Below, piece after piece: positions 17,510 to 26,444 of a stretch of DNA of 64,000 bases; the first letter of the stretch is position 1; the number at the start of each line of letters is the position of its first letter. This stretch comes from Rhodocyclus gracilis. Its GTDB lineage: Bacteria; Pseudomonadota; Gammaproteobacteria; Burkholderiales; Rhodocyclaceae. The position numbers and the translations under genes are program-made. The notes under the pieces were generated by a model. That model ran no database searches. It worked only from the letters and a program-made list of their open reading frames with translations, and had not been told where the DNA came from. The stretch is taken from positions 62,001 to 126,000 of the forward strand of contig NZ_WIXJ01000004.1 in NCBI RefSeq assembly GCF_009617575.1. Direction: 5' to 3'.

Positions 17510-18478
17510 TCAATCGGCTTTAGCGACGACGCCGGCCGCCACAAGACGACGAGCCAAGGTCTCGGAAAGACGCTGTGGCTCGAACTTGGCGACGTATTCG
17601 TCGACACCCACCGATTTGCCAAGTTGCTGATTCGACATGCCCGACAAGGACGAGTGCATGATCACCGGGATGCCGGCAAAACGCGGATCGCTCTTGATTT
17701 TCTTGGTCAGCATGTAGCCGTCCATTTCCGGCATTTCGATATCGGTGAGGACGAGCGTTACAAGATCGGAAGCCTTGCGCCCGGAGGCGGCGGCCAGTGC
17801 CGCAAGCTTCTGCATTTCTTCCCAGGCCTGACGGCCGTTGATTGCCGCCACCGAGGGCACCCCCATCGCCTGCAAGGTGCGTTCGATCTGTTTGCGCGCA
17901 ACCACCGAATCGTCGGCGAAGACGACCATGACGTCCGGCTTGTTGAGCGGCGCAATCGTCCGATAAACGAAGTCGTCGTCGTAGCTCGTCGTCTCGGAAA
18001 GAACCTTTTCGACGTCCATCATCATGACCAGACGCCCATCCGGCAATTCGGTCACGGCGGTGACGAGACCGCCCATTTCGGCAATCAGCATTTCGGGCGG
18101 CACACGCATCTGGCTCCAGTCGAGACGCAGAATGGTATCGACCCCCTCGACCAGAAAACCCTGGGTGTGGCCCGCGTATTCAGTAACGATCATGATGTCG
18201 CGCGGGGTTTCGGTCTGCACGCGCGCATAGCGGGCGAGGTCGACCACCGGCACCAGCGAGCCGCGCAGACTGACCATTCCCTCGACAGCATTCGGCATTT
18301 CGGGCGCCGCCGTAATCGCCGGCGTCCGCATGACCTCGCGCACCTTGAACACATTGATACCGAACGTCTCTCGACGCCCGGTTCGCGCATCCACACCGAG
18401 CGAGAAAAGCAGAATCTCAAGCTTGTTGGTACCCGCAAGCTTGGTTCTGGCATCGATATTCTTGAGCAACTCCGACAT
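17510..18478 (-). CDS. Chemotaxis coupling protein CheV (copy 2)
   Basis: Second CheW-REC fusion, 322 residues. The CheW-like part (NKLEILLFSLGVDARTGRRE) carries a short insertion relative to copy 1, then GINVFKVREVMRTPAITAAP and VEGMVSLRGSLVPVVDL. The receiver has VVFADDSVVAR, phospho-acceptor Asp in LVLTDIEMPEMDG, and YVAKFEP. It sits 20 bp before copy 1 and about 116 bp after the MCP gene. The two copies have diverged across their length, so this is an old duplication rather than a recent repeat. Confidence 0.92.
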   Translation of the reverse strand: MSELLKNIDARTKLAGTNKLEILLFSLGVDARTGRRETFGINVFKVREVMRTPAITAAPEMPNAVEGMVSLRGSLVPVVDLARYARVQTETPRDIMIVTEYAGHTQGFLVEGVDTILRLDWSQMRVPPEMLIAEMGGLVTAVTELPDGRLVMMMDVEKVLSETTSYDDDFVYRTIAPLNKPDVMVVFADDSVVARKQIERTLQAMGVPSVAAINGRQAWEEMQKLAALAAASGRKASDLVTLVLTDIEMPEMDGYMLTKKIKSDPRFAGIPVIMHSSLSGMSNQQLGKSVGVDEYVAKFEPQRLSETLARRLVAAGVVAKAD

Positions 18479-18594
18479 TCCTGACTTCTCCCTCGGAACA
18501 CAGTCCGGCGCAAATGAAACCCTGCGTCAGTATATTAAGCCATCACCCCTGCACGCGCCACGCCCTACCCCGGCGGCAGGCCCGACCGGACGAA

Positions 18595-20292
18595 TCAGAA
18601 GCCTGTTCGGTAACCAATACGGAAACCACCCCACTGCTTGCCTTTGACGTAAATGGGAGCGGAAATATCATGCATGATTTCCCCGGTGTCGCGCCGATAC
18701 GTCTGCAGCAAAAACGGTAATGCATGCGCGCCGCAGCGGCGACCTACCGGATCGTCAAACCGGCGCTTGGTACGGTTATTCACAAAATCGACTTTTTCGT
18801 CGCCCGTAAGGGGCTGCGAAAAACGGCGGTTATGGGTCGGGACATATCCCCGCACATCGCAACAAATGGCATAAACCACCCACGCAGCATCTTCGACCAC
18901 CTTTTCTTGCAAAGGTGTCACCGCCTGATCCGTAAAGTCATCGAAACGCGTTTTGAATTTCGGCGGACGCGTATTGGCGATGGGTTGATAGTGGTCATCA
19001 AAGAGCGCATCGAGAGTGATCTTGCCGCTATCGACGGCCTGATCGAAGAGACGGCCAACCTCTTTGGCCGCCGCCTGCACGATCGCCGGCATGCGCGCGT
19101 GCGTTGCCACGGCCTCGTCGCCCGCCGGGCCGAGGCAAAAGACGTCGCCGATTTCCTTCAGGTTGGCGGCCAGCGACTCCAGTTGTGCTGCCTCGCCGAG
19201 CGTCTTGCTGGCCGCGGACTGGTTGTCTTCCGCCATGCGCATGATGTCGCGCACGTGCTCGGAAATGCCCTCGCCGGCGCGACTCTGCTCCTCGACCGCC
19301 ACGGCAATTGCGCTGACTTTCTCCATGGTTTCGCGCGCCCCGTCATTGATACGCTCAAGGGCCGCTGCGGCCTGCTGCGCCAGTTCAGCCCCCGTCGCCG
19401 CCTGTCCGCTGCCTTCGCTGATACTGGCGATGGCGCTATCGGTCTCGCCGCGTATCGAGGCGATCATCTCGCTGATTTCGCTCGTCGCGCGCGCGGTGCG
19501 TTCGGCGAGTTTGCGCACCTCGTCGGCAACGACGGCAAAGCCACGTCCCGACTCGCCGGCACGCGCGGCCTCAATGGCCGCGTTGAGCGCCAACAGATTG
19601 GTCTGGTCGGCAATCTCGCGGATCGTCTGTACGATTCCGCCAATCGCCTTCGAGCGCTCGCCGAGTACGCCAACGACGTTCGCCGACGCTGTCACCGAGC
19701 CGGCGATCTTGTCCATCTCGGCTGCCGCCTCGTGCACAACCCGCATGCCGTCGTTCGACAGGGCGCTGGAAGACTCGGCAATAGAAGCTGTCTCGGAGGT
19801 GTTCTCGGCCACCTGATGCAGCGCGCCGGTCAGCTCGCCGACGGCCTCGGCCGTCGACTGCGCCGCCGTGTACTGCTGCAACGACCCACTGGCAACACGA
19901 TTGGCCTCGCCGATCAGCTCGTGCGCCGCACGGGCAAACTCCAGCGAGTTGAAAAACACCTTGCCGATAATCGTCTGGAACGACTCGATCAGGGCGTTGA
20001 ATTCGCGCGCCGTAACGGCGAACTCGTCCTTGCCGCTGACCGGCACTCGCTGCGTCAGATCACCCGACAGGCGCATGTGTCCGATAACGGTGCCAAGCGC
20101 CCGCAAACGCGTGGCGACAACACGATCGAGCACGAGGGAAAAAACCACGACGCCAACGAGAGCGGAACCCGCCAACGCCGCCCACGCCCACGGCGAATCT
20201 CCGGCAAAGCGCCACGCCCCCCAGACCGCAAGACCGACCAGCAGGGCCTGCGCGGCAAGCGCCGCCCGGATCATCCACGCAACACTTCCCAT
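18595..20292 (-). CDS. Methyl-accepting chemotaxis protein with C-terminal Cache-like domain
   Basis: Chemoreceptor-type signalling protein, 565 residues. Two closely spaced N-terminal TM helices (about 7-28 and 35-57) leave only a tiny periplasmic loop. A HAMP-like segment follows ([20 protein letters not shown]), then the signalling hairpin with its tip ([20 protein letters not shown]). Instead of ending there, about 160 further residues form a folded domain rich in aromatic residues ([30 protein letters not shown]; ending [12 protein letters not shown]). This resembles Cache-type sensor ends seen in betaproteobacterial receptors. The topology puts that sensor in the cytoplasm. It lies within the che operon. 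Confidence 0.88.
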   Translation of the reverse strand: MGSVAWMIRAALAAQALLVGLAVWGAWRFAGDSPWAWAALAGSALVGVVVFSLVLDRVVATRLRALGTVIGHMRLSGDLTQRVPVSGKDEFAVTAREFNALIESFQTIIGKVFFNSLEFARAAHELIGEANRVASGSLQQYTAAQSTAEAVGELTGALHQVAENTSETASIAESSSALSNDGMRVVHEAAAEMDKIAGSVTASANVVGVLGERSKAIGGIVQTIREIADQTNLLALNAAIEAARAGESGRGFAVVADEVRKLAERTARATSEISEMIASIRGETDSAIASISEGSGQAATGAELAQQAAAALERINDGARETMEKVSAIAVAVEEQSRAGEGISEHVRDIMRMAEDNQSAASKTLGEAAQLESLAANLKEIGDVFCLGPAGDEAVATHARMPAIVQAAAKEVGRLFDQAVDSGKITLDALFDDHYQPIANTRPPKFKTRFDDFTDQAVTPLQEKVVEDAAWVVYAICCDVRGYVPTHNRRFSQPLTGDEKVDFVNNRTKRRFDDPVGRRCGAHALPFLLQTYRRDTGEIMHDISAPIYVKGKQWGGFRIGYRTGF

Positions 20293-20423
20293 ACCTACTC
20301 CTCTCCCCCTGGCGGCGCACCGTTAGTCGACGCGTCACTCGGAGTGGTGACTGTTATCTTGTTTTCCCGAACCAGCCGCCGGTGCACGACGCACCGGCCA
20401 CTACAACGGCGCCCTCTGTGGGG

Positions 20424-20729
20424 CTAAACGAATGCAAACAGCTTACGAAAATTGGCGATATCGAGGACTTGTTTGACGCTACCGCGCGCATTGGCAATCG
20501 CCACGGTCTTGCCGGTCAGACCGGCCTTGTCGCGCAACATCAGCAGCATGCCAAGCGCCGAACTGTCGAGGTAATCGACACCGCCCAGATCGACGATCAC
20601 CGATTGCACCTGCGCATCTTCCATGAGCGTGTCGTACGCGGCACGAAAGTCGCGGTGCGAATTGAAGTCGAAGCGACCGGCCAGTTTGACCACTCCCTGA
20701 CCATTATCGACACTTGTTTGGGTCTGCAT
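20424..20729 (-). CDS. STAS-domain protein (anti-sigma-factor antagonist type)
   Basis: A 101-residue single STAS domain from the ATG at 20729 (preceded by GAGAG). It shows VVKLAGRFDFNSHRDFRAAY, VIVDLGGVDYLDSSALGMLL with the phosphorylatable Ser of the DSSALG motif, and a final helix. Such proteins are usually controlled by a partner kinase and phosphatase. None is encoded here, so the partner must be elsewhere. Its position between cheB and the MCP gene suggests a role in chemotaxis or in polar signalling. Confidence 0.85.
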   Translation of the reverse strand: MQTQTSVDNGQGVVKLAGRFDFNSHRDFRAAYDTLMEDAQVQSVIVDLGGVDYLDSSALGMLLMLRDKAGLTGKTVAIANARGSVKQVLDIANFRKLFAFV

Positions 20730-20762
20730 GGTTTCTCTCTGTCCCGTAAGGCCTGACGCCAC

Positions 20763-21407
20763 TCAGACAAGCACCCGGCCGAAAACCCCCAAGACGCGGC
20801 GTGCCATCTCATCAAGACGCACCACCTCGTCGACGCCACCAATCAAGGCCGCTTCGCGCGGCATACCATACACGACACAACTGGCCTCATCCTGCCCGAA
20901 GGTATAGCCACCGGCCTGGCGCATGCGCAACATGCCCTGCGCTCCGTCCTTGCCCATGCCGGTAAGGATGACGCCCACCGCATGCTTTCCCACCACCTGC
21001 GCCGCCGAATCGAAGAGCACATCGACCGACGGCCTATGGCGATTGACCGGCGGCGACTGCAACAGTTCGGTCTGCAGCACGCCGCCCGAGCGGCGGATCT
21101 GCAGATGCGAGTGTCCCGGCGCAATATAGATCGTCCCGGCCTCGACACGTTCGCCGCCCTGCGCCTCGAGCACCCTCGCCTTGCAGAGGCCGTCGAGGCG
21201 GCGCGCGAAGGACGCCGTGAAACTCTCCGGCATGTGTTGCACCACCAGAGTCGGCGGGCACTCGGCCGGGAATCCCTGCAAAAAGAGCTTGATCGCCTCG
21301 GTTCCTCCGGTCGACGCCCCGACAAAAAGAATGCGCTGCACGCCTGCGGCCGGCACCACGGCAAGCGATTCCCCGGGCGCGACACGACTGGTTTTTACTA
21401 CCACCAC
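20763..21407 (-). CDS. cheB: Chemoreceptor glutamate methylesterase CheB, receiver-less
   Basis: Removes methyl groups from receptor glutamates. The 214 residues contain only the methylesterase domain: Ser of [11 protein letters not shown], His of VVQHMPESF and Asp of [12 protein letters not shown] form the catalytic triad. The usual N-terminal receiver is absent; cheR ends 24 bp upstream, so there is no room for it and no sign of a frameshifted remnant. Start is GTG at 21407 or the adjacent GTG at 21404; AGGAGG lies just upstream and fits the second better. Activity must be set by something other than CheA phosphorylation. Confidence 0.9.
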   Translation of the reverse strand: MVVVKTSRVAPGESLAVVPAAGVQRILFVGASTGGTEAIKLFLQGFPAECPPTLVVQHMPESFTASFARRLDGLCKARVLEAQGGERVEAGTIYIAPGHSHLQIRRSGGVLQTELLQSPPVNRHRPSVDVLFDSAAQVVGKHAVGVILTGMGKDGAQGMLRMRQAGGYTFGQDEASCVVYGMPREAALIGGVDEVVRLDEMARRVLGVFGRVLV

Positions 21408-21431
21408 AGCCTCCTGCCCGAACCAGTCGCG

Positions 21432-22295
21432 CTAGCGCGGGCGGCGGATCGGGGCATACAGGGTTTTCCCCAAAGATTGAAAGAGATCGGCCGCATGCAG
21501 GAAGCTCTCCGAGTGGCCGGCGAACAGCAAACCGCCATCTTTCAACAAGGGGGCAAAGCGCGACAAAATCCGATATTGCGTCGGCTTATCAAAATAAATC
21601 ATGACGTTGCGACAAAAAATCGCATCCAGCGGCGCCCGCACCGGCCAATTGGGGTCAAGGAGATTGATGCGCTGAAAGCTGATCAGCCGGCGCAACTCAG
21701 GTCGCACGCAGAAGCAGCCTTCATCGCTGCCGGTGCCTTTGACGAAAAATCGCTTGATGCGCTCAGGCGACATCCGATCGACACGGTCGGCCGGATAAAC
21801 GCCCTTTTCCGCCGTCGCCAGCACGTTGGTATCGAGGTCAGACGCAAGGATCGTCACCGGCACGTTGAAGCTGCCGAAGGTCTCGACTACCGTCATGGCC
21901 ATGCTGTACGGCTCTTCTCCCGTTGACGAGGCTGAGCACCACAGGCGCTGCGGCGCACTGCCGGCCTTCTGCAGATGTTCGGCCAGCAAAGGAAAGTGGT
22001 GCGGTTCGCGAAAGAACGAGGTGAGATTGGTCGTCAGCGAATTGACGAATTTCTCCCACTCGGCGCGATCCCCCTTTTCCAGCAGGGCGAGATAATCCGC
22101 GAAGGTTTTCAGACCGGTGGCACGCAGGCGCCGCGCCAGGCGGCTGTACACCATGTCCTGCTTGGCGGGCGACAGAGAAATCCCGGCATGCTGATAGATC
22201 AGCTTGCGCACGCGCTCAAAGTCGCCCGAGGTAAAGGAAAATTCGCGCTGCCCCAGTGGCGCCGGCGAATCAAACGGCGGGAAGCGTTCGCTCAT
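21432..22295 (-). CDS. cheR: Chemoreceptor methyltransferase CheR
   Basis: S-adenosylmethionine-dependent methylation of receptor glutamates. I take the ATG at 22295 (MSERFPPFDSPAPLGQREFS), giving 287 residues. It has the N-terminal helical CheR domain (FERVRKLIYQHAGISLSPAK), the TTNLTSFFREPHHFPLL signature, the SAM-binding region (LWCSASSTGEEPYSMAM), and the beta-subdomain and C-terminal IFCRNVMIYFDKPTQ. It opens the leftward che run, 140 bp downstream of motB. Confidence 0.95.
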   Translation of the reverse strand: MSERFPPFDSPAPLGQREFSFTSGDFERVRKLIYQHAGISLSPAKQDMVYSRLARRLRATGLKTFADYLALLEKGDRAEWEKFVNSLTTNLTSFFREPHHFPLLAEHLQKAGSAPQRLWCSASSTGEEPYSMAMTVVETFGSFNVPVTILASDLDTNVLATAEKGVYPADRVDRMSPERIKRFFVKGTGSDEGCFCVRPELRRLISFQRINLLDPNWPVRAPLDAIFCRNVMIYFDKPTQYRILSRFAPLLKDGGLLFAGHSESFLHAADLFQSLGKTLYAPIRRPR

Positions 22296-22435
22296 GCTTC
22301 CCCCTGTGTGGTATGAAACCATGTAGTCATGGCGTTTCCTTGGTCATCAAGACGACGAGAGCCCCCTTGATCGGCGCCCCATGTTGGCACGAAAGGCGCG
22401 GGCATGACTCGGGCGCCGAATCCCCGCACCAGCAA

Positions 22436-23395
22436 TCAGTTGCGTCGTCCAGGCGCAGACGAAGATAGCGCTTCCAGACCATTGCCGTTAGTACCGACTT
22501 CGACTGAGCTTGACGGGCCGTCTTCCTGCAACAGACTGTCTTCCGTGCGCTTGTTGAGGACAACGATGGCGATGCGGCGATTGACGGCATTGAGCGGGTC
22601 ATTGCGGTCGAACAATGCCGTCGACGCCAAGCCCACCACGCGCAAAATCTTGAAATCTTCGATGCCGCCGGCAATCAGCTCGCGGCGCGACGCGTTCGCC
22701 CGGTTGGAAGACAGCTCCCAGTTGGAGAACCCCTTATCGCCACCCGCGTACTGCGACGCGTCGGTGTGTCCGGAGAGACTCAGCTTGTTCGGTACCTCAT
22801 TCAGCGCACGACCGATCTCGCGCAAAATCACGCGCGTGTAAGGCTTCAGTTCGGCGCTCCCCGAATCGAACATCGGCCGGTTCTTCTCGTCGACGATCTG
22901 GATGCGCAAGCCTTCGCTGGTGATGTCGAGCAACAACTGGTTCTTGAACTGACGCAGCGTCGGGTTGCTTTCGATCATCTTCTCGATCTTCTGCTTGAGC
23001 TCCTCAAGCCGTGTCCGCTCGCGCTCCTCGAATTCCCGGCGCAGCTTTTCGCTGCTGGTGTCCTTCAGATTATCGGCTTTCTCTTTGCGCTCGACCTCGC
23101 CCTGCTTGAGCTGACCGGAGGTCTTGGTCAAATCGCGGCCGCCGCCATTGAGCACGCTCGTCGCGTTACCCGAGCCACTCCCACCGTTCAGGGCGATTTT
23201 CGTCGGATTGCGGAAGTAGTCGGCAATACCTTTCAGATCGCCAGTGGCAATGGTGCCCAGCAGCCACATGAGGAGGAAGAACGCCATCATTGCCGTGACG
23301 AAGTCGGCATAAGCGATCTTCCACGCGCCACCGTGGCCGCCTCCGACCACTTTCTTGACACGCTTGATGACTATCGGACGGACGTCGTCGCTCAT
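22436..23395 (-). CDS. motB: Flagellar motor stator protein MotB
   Basis: Peptidoglycan-anchoring half of the main stator. The 319 residues have an N-terminal basic tail (PIVIKRVKKVVGGGHGGAWK), one TM helix (about 28-48) with the proton-binding Asp31 in AYADFVTAMM, and a long charged coiled-coil linker (about 95-145). The OmpA-like peptidoglycan domain follows (LSLSGHTDASQYAGGDKGFS, NWELSSNRANASRRELI) with a Ser/Gly-rich tail. It lies 28 bp after motA. The sequence is clearly different from MotD at 5-6 kb. Confidence 0.95.
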   Translation of the reverse strand: MSDDVRPIVIKRVKKVVGGGHGGAWKIAYADFVTAMMAFFLLMWLLGTIATGDLKGIADYFRNPTKIALNGGSGSGNATSVLNGGGRDLTKTSGQLKQGEVERKEKADNLKDTSSEKLRREFEERERTRLEELKQKIEKMIESNPTLRQFKNQLLLDITSEGLRIQIVDEKNRPMFDSGSAELKPYTRVILREIGRALNEVPNKLSLSGHTDASQYAGGDKGFSNWELSSNRANASRRELIAGGIEDFKILRVVGLASTALFDRNDPLNAVNRRIAIVVLNKRTEDSLLQEDGPSSSVEVGTNGNGLEALSSSAPGRRN

Positions 23396-23423
23396 TCAGA
23401 TTCCCTGGCAATCGGCGCGCGGC

Positions 23424-24281
23424 CTACTTGCCCTTGCGTGCCTTGAGTTCTTCTTCAAGCTCGCGGAAGCTGGGGCGATCCGTCGAGAACAAGACCTTGC
23501 GACCGAATTCGACGGCCACCTGCGGCGCGTAGCCCGACATCGACGCCAGCAGGACGACCTTGATGCACTGATAAATCTTGGTGCCCTCTTCGGCCTTTTG
23601 CGCCAGCTGGCTGGCAATCGGCGCCAGAAAACCGTACGAAACGAGAATCCCGAGGAAGGTACCGACCAGCGCGCCGCCGATCATCTTGCCCAGCACCGCC
23701 GGCGGTTCGCCGACCGAGCCCATCACGTTCACGACGCCCATGACGGCAACGACGATACCGAAAGCCGGCAGGCCGTCAGACATCTTGCTCATGACGTGCG
23801 CCGGCTCTTCCGCCTCATGGTGGTGCGTCTCGATTTCGATATCCATCAGGTTTTCGATTTCGAGCGCATTGAGATTGCCGCCGACCATCATGCGCAGATA
23901 GTCGGTAATGAATTCCATCAAATGGTGGTCGCTGGCCAGCGAGGGGTATTTCGAAAAAACGGGACTTTGCTCGGGGTTTTCGACGTCGCCTTCAATCGAC
24001 ATCAAGCCTTCCTTACGCACCTTGGCGAGTATTTCAAACAGCAAGGCCAGCAAATCGACGTAGACCGCCTTCGAATACTTGGCGCCTTTAAGGACGCTCG
24101 GCAGAGCCTTTACCGTCGCCTTGACGACTTTCATGCTGTTGCCGGCGACGAAGCCGCCAATCGCCAGACCGACAATGGCGATATATTCGAACGGCATCCA
24201 GAGCGCCGCCAAACTCCCGTGCACCGCATACGTCCCAACCGCTGATGCGAGGATGACGATATACCCAACAATCAACAGCAT
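23424..24281 (-). CDS. motA: Flagellar motor stator protein MotA
   Basis: Ion-channel subunit of the main stator. The 285 residues have four TM helices (about 1-20, 31-49, 172-193, 204-224), a large cytoplasmic loop with KGAKYSKAVYVDLLALLFEI, and the Pro-containing region before TM3 (GLPAFGIVVAVMGVVNVMGS). The C-terminal cytoplasmic tail is highly charged. It precedes motB with a 28-bp gap. A sigma-70-like promoter and a short hairpin lie upstream. Confidence 0.95.
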   Translation of the reverse strand: MLLIVGYIVILASAVGTYAVHGSLAALWMPFEYIAIVGLAIGGFVAGNSMKVVKATVKALPSVLKGAKYSKAVYVDLLALLFEILAKVRKEGLMSIEGDVENPEQSPVFSKYPSLASDHHLMEFITDYLRMMVGGNLNALEIENLMDIEIETHHHEAEEPAHVMSKMSDGLPAFGIVVAVMGVVNVMGSVGEPPAVLGKMIGGALVGTFLGILVSYGFLAPIASQLAQKAEEGTKIYQCIKVVLLASMSGYAPQVAVEFGRKVLFSTDRPSFRELEEELKARKGK

Positions 24282-24342
24282 CCCGATCCCCCGTAATGCG
24301 GCGGTGCCAGCACCGCGTCGCTCGGTTTAATTACCGCTGCGT

Positions 24343-24372
24343 ATTGTAGCGGGATGCCGGTAGGCACGGCAA
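24343..24372 (-). promoter_or_regulatory. Putative sigma-70 promoter for motAB
   Basis: Minus-strand TTGCCG (24367-24372), an 18-nt spacer and TACAAT (24343-24348) lie about 60 bp upstream of the motA ATG. A 6-bp hairpin (GCGGTG-CCAG-CACCGC, 24301-24316) falls inside the predicted leader. No sigma-28 match is visible here, unlike in many bacteria where motAB are late genes. Confidence 0.4.
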
Positions 24373-24398
24373 AAAATGCGTGAATCGTATTTTCGCAA

Positions 24399-26330
24399 TC
24401 ATGCATACGGCAAATCAGCGGGACGACGACCACCGGGTTTAGCTCGATACATGTCATCGTCCGCCGCTTTCACCAAAGCGGCGGTATCGCTCATCGTCTC
24501 GCCGCGCGTCGCGACGCCAATGCTCACGGAGCAGGGAACGATGCCGCGCCCCGAATCAATCTTGAGCGCCGCGACGGCCACCATGAGACGACGGGCGCAG
24601 GCAGCAATGGCCGTCGCGTCGCTGTCCGGACTGATGACGAGAAACTCGTCACCGCCGACCCGGCAAATCGTATCGTTCGAGCGCAAGGCATTGCGCAAAA
24701 CCCCGGCAATCGCCACCAGCGCTTTGTCGCCAATCGCATGACCAAAGCGGTCGTTGATTCCTTTGAAATCATCGAGATCGATCATCATGCACGAGAGGGG
24801 GCGCGCGCTGCGGGTGCTCGCCGCCCAATCGCTTTCGAGGCGCTCCATGGCATAACGACGGTTATGAAAGCCGGTCAGCGCATCGGTCACGGAGGCCTCG
24901 TGCAATCGCCGGTTGCTGACGGCGAGTTCGGCGGCGAAATGCTGCAATTCTTCGTGATCGCGCCGCACTTCCTCATGCAGGCCAACGACGCGCGCACCGG
25001 CACGCAGACGAGCGAGGAAGGCGCGCTCGTTGATCGGATGCACGAGGTAATCGTCGGCACCGGCGTCGAAGACCTCGACGAAACGCTCTTCCTCAACCGG
25101 CGCGGTGACGATCAGGACATACATGCCGCGACCGAGCCGGGTATTGCGCAGGATGCGCGTCAGGCGCAAGCCGTCGATCACGGGCAACTGCCAGTCGGCG
25201 ATCAAGACCTGCGGCTGAACGTCCAGAGCGCGTTCGAGTGCCGCCTCGCCATCGCCGACGACAAAGACCTGTTCGCCACTCTCGATGAGGAGCCGCTCCA
25301 GACTGGCGCGCAGCGTCGCATCAGCGGCCGCGACGAGAACACGCAGGGGCGCCTGCGCGGCGGAGGCTTCCGCCGCCGGTGGCTCGCTCACCACGTCCTT
25401 CTCCGCCAACATGGCGCCGAAGGAAGGCAAGACCGGCGGACTATCGAGCGAGAGCATCGGCGCCCAGTCGTGCCAGTCGCGAACGATGGCGTCGACCATG
25501 CCCTCCAGCATGTCGAGATCGATGCGCAGAGCGATGCTACGCCCCGTCAGACGCGCCATCGCCGGCGCACGGTCGGACGGTGCTGCGAGGCACAGCCCCG
25601 CGATCCCGTCGGCCAGACGCAAGGCCGCCAGCAAATGCTCCGACCGTGAGTCTGCGGCAAACGAGGCGCTTTCAGGCCGATGGCGAAAACGAATGGGCTC
25701 GATCAGCGTCTGCGGAAAGCCCCAGTCAGCCAGCATCGCCACGGTGAGTTCATCGTGGTTAAGCGCAAAACGTTCGGCCTCGCGCGCAAGGATCATCCGC
25801 TCGGCATCGTCGCCAGCGGTTGGCGGCAGATCGAGCGACTCCAGCAACCGGGAGTATTCCGTCGCGTGTACAGTCGCGAAGGCGAGCCGGCCGATGTCAG
25901 CCAGCAGGCCGCAGCAAAACGCTTCGTCTGGGCTCGCCTGCCGCGTCTGCCGCAAAATCGCCTGCATGGCGAGCGCCGTCACAATCGCCCGCGACCAGAA
26001 GGCGCCGTAGTCGAAATTGGGACAGGCACCGACACGGTAGCCAGAGACCAGCGAAAATCCCAGGGCGAGATTGCGCACGACGGTGATGCCCAGCACCTTG
26101 ATCGCATCGGGCACGGAAACGACCGGGCGACCGCGCTCGCGAGCCGCAATATTGGCCGTCTTGAGCAAGCGGCCAACGAAAGCCGGATCGGACTTGATCG
26201 CCCGCTCGATATCGATGAAGCCAACGTCGTCGCGCGAGGTGAGGCGCATGATGGTCAGGGCAACGCCGCGCGGGGAAGGCAGATCCCCGGAAGCCTTTAT
26301 TTTTTCGAATTTTTCCAGTTCGGAGTTCAT
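24399..26330 (-). CDS. HDOD - receiver - GGDEF signalling protein
   Basis: Three-part regulator of 643 residues from the ATG at 26330 (MNSELEKFEKIKASGDLPSP); the longer open frame upstream covers the divergent NUDIX gene and is rejected. The N-terminal HDOD domain (about 20-290) includes DVGFIDIERAIKSDPAFVGR. A receiver (about 320-440) keeps its phospho-acceptor Asp in LIADWQLPVIDG. A coiled linker leads to a GGDEF domain (about 480-640) with an intact VGGDEF motif and FGHAIGDKA, so diguanylate cyclase activity is plausible. It lies just upstream of motAB on the same strand, suggesting a c-di-GMP link to motility. Confidence 0.88.
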   Translation of the reverse strand: MNSELEKFEKIKASGDLPSPRGVALTIMRLTSRDDVGFIDIERAIKSDPAFVGRLLKTANIAARERGRPVVSVPDAIKVLGITVVRNLALGFSLVSGYRVGACPNFDYGAFWSRAIVTALAMQAILRQTRQASPDEAFCCGLLADIGRLAFATVHATEYSRLLESLDLPPTAGDDAERMILAREAERFALNHDELTVAMLADWGFPQTLIEPIRFRHRPESASFAADSRSEHLLAALRLADGIAGLCLAAPSDRAPAMARLTGRSIALRIDLDMLEGMVDAIVRDWHDWAPMLSLDSPPVLPSFGAMLAEKDVVSEPPAAEASAAQAPLRVLVAAADATLRASLERLLIESGEQVFVVGDGEAALERALDVQPQVLIADWQLPVIDGLRLTRILRNTRLGRGMYVLIVTAPVEEERFVEVFDAGADDYLVHPINERAFLARLRAGARVVGLHEEVRRDHEELQHFAAELAVSNRRLHEASVTDALTGFHNRRYAMERLESDWAASTRSARPLSCMMIDLDDFKGINDRFGHAIGDKALVAIAGVLRNALRSNDTICRVGGDEFLVISPDSDATAIAACARRLMVAVAALKIDSGRGIVPCSVSIGVATRGETMSDTAALVKAADDDMYRAKPGGRRPADLPYA

Positions 26331-26444
26331 AGGTCTGACCAGTGGCGTTGCCCAATTATGGGCGTGCCGGCGGGGGCTGACAATCATCGAAAAGCCATGT
26401 AAATCACTGGCACGCCGATGGCTTATACCGTTATGCTTGAGACC

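Noticed and set aside
20379-20397. Hairpin CCGGTGC-ACGAC-GCACCGG after the STAS gene as a terminator
   Set aside because: Stem is good but no T-run follows on the minus strand, so it cannot be called an intrinsic terminator.
22368-22375. FliA-like -10 (GCCGATCA on the minus strand) upstream of cheR
   Set aside because: The -35 region at the correct spacing (TTTCGTGC) does not resemble TAAAGTTT.
22385-22400. Sigma-54-like TGGCACGAAAGGCGCG on the plus strand downstream of motB
   Set aside because: The -12 half is poor, and it points right into the convergent 3-prime end of motB with no plus-strand gene to serve.
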